Below are positions 6,857 through 10,509 of a DNA stretch of 10,509 bases, piece after piece. Location of the stretch: NCBI GenBank assembly GCA_050015575.1, contig JBEKBD010000099.1, positions 1 through 10,509 of the forward strand, read 5' to 3'. The DNA is from Roseiarcus sp050015575 (GTDB lineage Bacteria; Pseudomonadota; Alphaproteobacteria; Rhizobiales; Beijerinckiaceae). The translations under genes were made by a program, and so were the position numbers. Under the pieces are notes generated by a model that was given only the letters and a program-made list of their open reading frames with translations, did no database searches and was not told where the DNA came from. How positions within the stretch are numbered: the first letter of the stretch is position 1; every line of letters starts with the position of its first letter.

Positions 6857-7015
6857 GGGGGATGATTCGGCGGCGCGGCCGCTTCTCTGGCGCCCGACCA
6901 TGGCCGCCCTGTGGCCGCGGCGGCGAGGCCGAGGCCAAATGAGCGGGTCGTTCACCTTGGGCGGGGAAAAGGGCTGCGTCCGCCGCGCGGGTTTGTTAAA
7001 GAAAGCCGCGAAAAC

Positions 7016-7020
7016 GAGGA
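7016..7020 (+). promoter_or_regulatory. Ribosome-binding site deciding the hisZ start
   Basis: GAGGA lies seven bases before GTG at 7028. It favours this GTG over an in-frame ATG at 6911, which would add 39 arginine- and proline-rich residues not expected in HisZ and would begin inside the divergent promoter region. Confidence 0.65.
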
Positions 7021-7027
7021 AAATGTC

Positions 7028-8188
7028 GTGAACCCGACCCCGCCGACCCCGACGGCCGAGGCGCCTGCGTTCCGAGCGTCCCCGCTCGAAGCCGGCGGGC
7101 GCGCGCTCGAACATTTTCTCGCCGCCGGTTTCGCGCGCCTCGAGCCGGCCGTGTTGCAGCCCGCCTCGGTCTTTCTCGACATGTCCGGCGAGGAGATTCG
7201 CGGGCGGCTCTACCTCACCAGCGACGCCTCGGGCGCTGAATTGTGCCTGCGCCCCGATTACACCGTGCCGGTGTGCCTGGCCTATCTCGCTTCGCCGGAG
7301 GCGGGCCGGCAGGCGCAATACGCCTATCTCGGCCCGGTCTTTCGCGCCCGCGCCGGCCAAAGCGGCGAGATGACCCAGACGGGCCTGGAAAGCTACGGCC
7401 GTGCGGACGTCGAGGCCGCGGACGCCGAGATTCTCGCGCTGGCGCTGGAGGCGGCCGAAATCGCCGGGGCGAGGCCGTTGAAGGTTCGTCTCGGCGACGC
7501 GCGCCTGTTCGACAGCGCGCTCGCCGCGCTGGCGCTGCCGGACGTGTGGCTGCGCCGGATGCGCCGCGGCCTCGCCCGCGGGCGCGCGCTGGAGACGATC
7601 GTCAGCGGCAACGGCGCCGGCGCGCTCGCCCAACCCGGCGTTCTCGCCGCGCTGGAGAGCGCCGATCACGCCGGCGCCAAGGCGCTGGTCGAGGATCTGC
7701 TCGCCATCGCCGGCATCACGGCGGTCGGCGGACGCAGCGCCGGCGAAATCGCCGATCGCTTCCTCGAACAGGCGGCGGCGCGCTCGCAGGCCTGCGTCAG
7801 CGCCGAACAGCAGGCCGCGCTCGCGCGCTTTCTGGCGATTTCCGGCGATCCCGACGCGGCCTCGCGGCGGCTCCGGCAATGGGCCGCCGACGCTGGGCTC
7901 GATTTGGGCGGCGCGCTCGACTCGTTCGATCAACGCGCCGGGTTCCTCGCCGCGCGCGGTCTGCGGATCGAGGAATTCGTCTTCTCCGCCGCGTTCGTGC
8001 GCGACCTCGACTATTACACCGGCTTCGTCTTCGAGGCGGTCGACGCGGCTCGCCCCGACGCCAAGCCGGCGATCGGCGGCGGGCGCTACGACGGTCTGGC
8101 GCGCCGCCTCGGCGCGGCGAGCGACGTGCCCGCGGTCGGCGCCGCGGTGTGGATCGATCGATTGCCGTTGTCGGGAGGGCGCGCATGA
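7028..8188 (+). CDS. hisZ: ATP phosphoribosyltransferase regulatory subunit HisZ
   Basis: This 386-residue paralogue of histidyl-tRNA synthetase has no tRNA-charging role. It binds HisG and makes the first, feedback-inhibited step of histidine synthesis (ATP + PRPP to phosphoribosyl-ATP) efficient. Class II synthetase-like motifs are visible: ELCLRPDYTVPV at 71-82, motif 2 YLGPVFRARAGQSGEMTQTGLESYG at 100-124, RDLDYYTGFVFE at 325-336 and the motif-3-like AIGGGRYDGLARRLG at 348-362. The protein ends soon after motif 3, lacking the anticodon-binding domain of HisS, which supports HisZ over HisS. The GTG start at 7028 follows a good GAGGA site. Its stop overlaps the hisG ATG by four bases, indicating coupled synthesis of the two subunits. 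The 181-base gap before it, shared with the divergent channel gene, should hold its promoter, but I cannot place one with confidence. Confidence 0.95.
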   Translation: MNPTPPTPTAEAPAFRASPLEAGGRALEHFLAAGFARLEPAVLQPASVFLDMSGEEIRGRLYLTSDASGAELCLRPDYTVPVCLAYLASPEAGRQAQYAYLGPVFRARAGQSGEMTQTGLESYGRADVEAADAEILALALEAAEIAGARPLKVRLGDARLFDSALAALALPDVWLRRMRRGLARGRALETIVSGNGAGALAQPGVLAALESADHAGAKALVEDLLAIAGITAVGGRSAGEIADRFLEQAAARSQACVSAEQQAALARFLAISGDPDAASRRLRQWAADAGLDLGGALDSFDQRAGFLAARGLRIEEFVFSAAFVRDLDYYTGFVFEAVDAARPDAKPAIGGGRYDGLARRLGAASDVPAVGAAVWIDRLPLSGGRA

Positions 8189-9189
8189 GCGCCGAGGCTG
8201 AAAGCGCCGCCGAGGCCCCGCTGGTCCTCGCCGTGCCCTCCAAGGGGCGGCTGCAGGAAAACGCGGCGGCGTTCTTCGCCCGCGCCGGACTGGAATTGAC
8301 CCAGGGACGCGGCGCGCGCGACTACCGCGGCGCCGTCGTCGACCTGCCGGGCGTCGAGGTCGCTTATCTCTCGGCCGCCGAGATCGTCGGCCAGCTCGCC
8401 GTCGGCGCCGCCCATTTCGGCGTCACCGGCGAGGACCTGGTGCGCGAGAAGGTCGCCGACGCCGACCAGCGCCTGGCGCTGCTCGCCCCGCTCGGCTTCG
8501 GGCGCGCCAACGTCGTCGTCGCCGTCCCGCAGGCCTGGATCGACGTGCGCGCGATGGCCGATCTCGAAGACGTCGCGGCGAACTACCGCGCGCGGCGCGG
8601 CGAGCGCATGCGGGTCGCCACCAAATACGTCAATCTGACCCGCCGCTTCTTCGCCGAGCGCGGCGTCGCCGATTATCGCATCGTCGAAAGCCTCGGCGCG
8701 ACCGAGGGCGCGCCTGCAGCCGGCGCCGCCGAGCTGATCGTCGACATCGCCACCACTGGCGCCACGCTGGCCGCCAATGCGCTGAAAGCCCTCGACGACG
8801 GCGTCATTCTGCGCTCGCAGGCGACGCTGGTCGCTTCGCCGAGCGCGCGCTGGACTCGGGGCGCGCGGGCCGCGGCGCGGGCGATCCTGATGCGCATCGC
8901 CGCCAGCGAGACCGCGCGAAAGTCGCGCGAAATCCGCGCCCGCCTGCCTACGCCCGTTCATCTCGTGATGGAGGAAGCCTGCGCCGCTTTCGACGCCGCG
9001 CCCGCTTTCGGCGAAGAGGCCGATCCGCAGGGCTTCGTCACGCTGCATTGCGCGCGCTCCAAGGCGGCCGACCTCGCCGACTGGCTGCTCGCTCGAGGCG
9101 CCGAACGGGTCAGCGTCATCGCCCTCGAGCAGGCGTTCGACGCCAGGAACGCGCTCTACGAGGCGCTCGAGGCGCGGATCGGGAAATAG
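8185..9189 (+). CDS. hisG: ATP phosphoribosyltransferase catalytic subunit HisG
   Basis: This 334-residue enzyme joins ATP and PRPP in the first committed step of histidine biosynthesis in the cytoplasm. The N-terminal LVLAVPSKGRLQE (13-25), the FGVTGEDLV segment (78-86) and the PRPP-binding loop ELIVDIATTGATLAAN (183-198) are clear. The protein is the short, HisZ-dependent type in its catalytic core, but it has extra C-terminal sequence (about 240-334) giving the roughly 320-330-residue length I associate with alphaproteobacterial HisG. The ATG at 8185 overlaps the hisZ stop (ATGA), so the partner subunit is made from the same message. A GGGAGGG stretch at 8173-8179 supplies a ribosome-binding site. 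No histidine leader or attenuator is visible near it. The other his genes, including hisS, are not in this window. Confidence 0.96.
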   Translation: MSAEAESAAEAPLVLAVPSKGRLQENAAAFFARAGLELTQGRGARDYRGAVVDLPGVEVAYLSAAEIVGQLAVGAAHFGVTGEDLVREKVADADQRLALLAPLGFGRANVVVAVPQAWIDVRAMADLEDVAANYRARRGERMRVATKYVNLTRRFFAERGVADYRIVESLGATEGAPAAGAAELIVDIATTGATLAANALKALDDGVILRSQATLVASPSARWTRGARAAARAILMRIAASETARKSREIRARLPTPVHLVMEEACAAFDAAPAFGEEADPQGFVTLHCARSKAADLADWLLARGAERVSVIALEQAFDARNALYEALEARIGK

Positions 9190-9264
9190 GCGTCGCGCCG
9201 GCGTCGGGCGCGGCCTCCCCGTGTCTTGGTTTGGCCTCAATTTTCCCGACATTCCCAATCCTCG

Positions 9265-9293
9265 TTTCACCTTTGGCGCGCGATGCGCTAGAC
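9265..9293 (+). promoter_or_regulatory. Candidate sigma70-type promoter before thrC
   Basis: In the 137-base gap after hisG, TTTCAC (9265-9270) is separated by about 16-17 bases from GCTAGAC (9287-9293), a loose match to alphaproteobacterial housekeeping promoters. It lies 34 bases before the thrC start. The gap length suggests thrC has its own promoter, but this placement is tentative. Confidence 0.28.
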
Positions 9294-9326
9294 GATTCAG
9301 GCTGAAACCCAGGGAATCCAGAGAAC

Positions 9327-10509
9327 GTGCGCTATATTTCGACGCGCGGCGAGGCGCCGAGGCTCGGTTTTTCCGAAGCGATGCTCGTGGGCCTCGCTCG
9401 CGACGGCGGCCTCTATACGCCGCTGAAGCCGCCGCTGGCGTCGCCCGCCGAAATCCGCGCGCTGTCCGGCCTCTCCTACGCCGAGGCGGCCACGCGCCTC
9501 GTCGTGCCCTTCGTCGACGACGAGATCGACCGCGCCGAACTCGCGGCCCTCGCCGAGGACGCCTACGCCGGCTTCCGCCACGCCGCCGCCGCTCCGCTCG
9601 CCCAGCTCGACGACAATCTCTTTCTGCTCGAATTGTTCCATGGGCCGACGCTGGCGTTCAAGGATTTCGCCATGCAGTGGCTCGGCCGGATGATGAACCG
9701 CGCGCTGCGCCGCCGCCAGACCCGCGCCGCGATCCTCGGGGCGACTTCCGGCGACACCGGCGCGGCGGCGATCGCCGCCTTCGGCGGCCAATCGCAGACC
9801 GACGTCTTCATCCTCTATCCCCAGGGACGCATTTCCGACGTCCAGCGCCGCCAGATGACGACGGTCGACCAGCCGAACGTCCACGCCGTCGCGATCGAGG
9901 GGACGTTCGACGACTGCCAGGCCATCGTCAAAGCGCTGTTCAACGATCTCGCTTTCCGCGACGCGATGAAATTGTCGGGCGTCAACTCGATCAACTGGGC
10001 GCGCATCCTCGCTCAGATCGTCTATTACTTCACCAGCGCGGTCGCGCTCGGCGCGCCCGATCGGCGGGTGTCGTTCGCCGTGCCCACCGGCAATTTCGGC
10101 GACGTGCTGGCCGGCTATTACGCCAAGCGCATGGGGCTTTCGATCGACCGCTTGGCGATCGCCACCAACGAAAACGACATTCTCGCCCGGACGCTGGCGA
10201 GCGGCGTCTACAAGCCGCTCGGCGTCACGGCGACGCAGTCGCCGTCGATGGACATCCAGATCTCCTCCAATTTCGAGCGGCTGCTGTTCGAGGCTTACGA
10301 TCGCGACGCCGGCGCCGTGCGCGCGCTGATGGGGGCCCTTGAGCAGTCGGGCGAGTTCACAGTCGCGTCGGGGCCGCTGGCCGCGATCCGGCGCGATTTC
10401 GACGCTTATCGCGTCGACGAAAAGGCTTGCGCCGAGGAGATCGGCCGCGTCTATCGCGAGAGCGGGGTCGTTATCGATCCGCACACGGCGGTCGGCGTCA
10501 ACGCGGCGC
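9327..10509 (+). CDS. thrC: Threonine synthase ThrC, 3' end missing
   Basis: This PLP enzyme converts O-phospho-L-homoserine to L-threonine and phosphate, the last step of threonine biosynthesis. The visible 394 residues are open to the window end; the full protein should be about 460-470 residues. The N-terminus (VRYISTRGEAPRLGFSEAMLVGLARDGGLYTP) is typical of threonine synthase. The PLP lysine is K112 in LAFKDFAMQ (109-117), followed by GATSGDTGAAA (138-148), the GVNSINWARILAQIVYYF block (218-235) and the phosphate-cradling PTGNFGDV loop (253-260). The start is GTG at 9327, with AGGGA at 9311-9315 as a somewhat distant ribosome-binding site and GAGA closer. It follows hisG on the same strand, but the 137-base gap makes it likely to be a separate transcription unit. 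Confidence 0.96.
   Translation, partial: MRYISTRGEAPRLGFSEAMLVGLARDGGLYTPLKPPLASPAEIRALSGLSYAEAATRLVVPFVDDEIDRAELAALAEDAYAGFRHAAAAPLAQLDDNLFLLELFHGPTLAFKDFAMQWLGRMMNRALRRRQTRAAILGATSGDTGAAAIAAFGGQSQTDVFILYPQGRISDVQRRQMTTVDQPNVHAVAIEGTFDDCQAIVKALFNDLAFRDAMKLSGVNSINWARILAQIVYYFTSAVALGAPDRRVSFAVPTGNFGDVLAGYYAKRMGLSIDRLAIATNENDILARTLASGVYKPLGVTATQSPSMDIQISSNFERLLFEAYDRDAGAVRALMGALEQSGEFTVASGPLAAIRRDFDAYRVDEKACAEEIGRVYRESGVVIDPHTAVGVNAA

Noticed and set aside
4366..6942. 858-codon open frame on the plus strand
   Set aside because: It runs antisense across the whole channel gene. The translation is arginine- and aspartate-rich with low complexity, as expected from opposite-strand reading of very GC-rich coding DNA, while the minus-strand frame has clear MscS motifs.
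4478..7933. 1151-codon open frame on the minus strand
   Set aside because: It lies in a different frame over the channel gene and antisense to hisZ. The arginine- and alanine-rich composition without motifs marks it as a shadow frame.
8086..9270. 394-codon open frame on the minus strand
   Set aside because: It is antisense to hisG and has no recognisable domain; hisG motifs are intact on the plus strand.
9221..10484. Long open frames on both strands over thrC (373 codons plus, 395 codons minus)
   Set aside because: The frame beginning at 9327 gives an unmistakable threonine synthase with its PLP lysine, so the other frames are shadows.

Overview
The window comes from a high-GC bacterial chromosome. 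Core gene content and protein sequences fit an alphaproteobacterium, probably in the Rhizobiales/Hyphomicrobiales. Supporting points are a HisG of about 334 residues encoded with HisZ, an ATGA-coupled hslV-hslU pair, a DUF3772-type MscS channel, and a CCTCTCCCCGC-type intergenic palindrome. No genus can be assigned from the sequence alone.

Layout. Positions 1-1778 (+) hold the end of hslV and a complete hslU, which encode the two parts of the HslVU (ClpQY) ATP-dependent protease. Positions 1779-2044 are intergenic and contain a GC-rich palindrome. From about 2045 to 4500 the base composition drops: a line counted by hand at 2161-2220 has 42% G+C, one at 3781-3840 has 60%, and one in the hisZ region at 7741-7800 has 72%. 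This stretch looks like a small accessory insertion. It carries two minus-strand genes, a three-helix membrane protein (2076-2789) and a putative PIN-like-fold protein of 382 residues (3196-4344). Between them lies a roughly 320-bp imperfect palindrome, and REP-like motifs flank the second gene. High-GC core sequence resumes with a large minus-strand MscS-type mechanosensitive channel (4540-6846). Divergent from it are hisZ-hisG (+, ATGA overlap), encoding the two subunits of the first enzyme of histidine biosynthesis, and then thrC (+, cut by the window end), encoding threonine synthase.

The core genes are ordinary housekeeping functions: protein quality control, osmotic release, and His and Thr synthesis. 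The unusual part is the 2.4-kb low-GC insert. Its two proteins match no family I can name with confidence, and its non-coding DNA is highly structured. A two-gene accessory (possibly defence or toxin-like) module carried by or next to a REP/MITE-like element is a hypothesis, not a demonstrated system.
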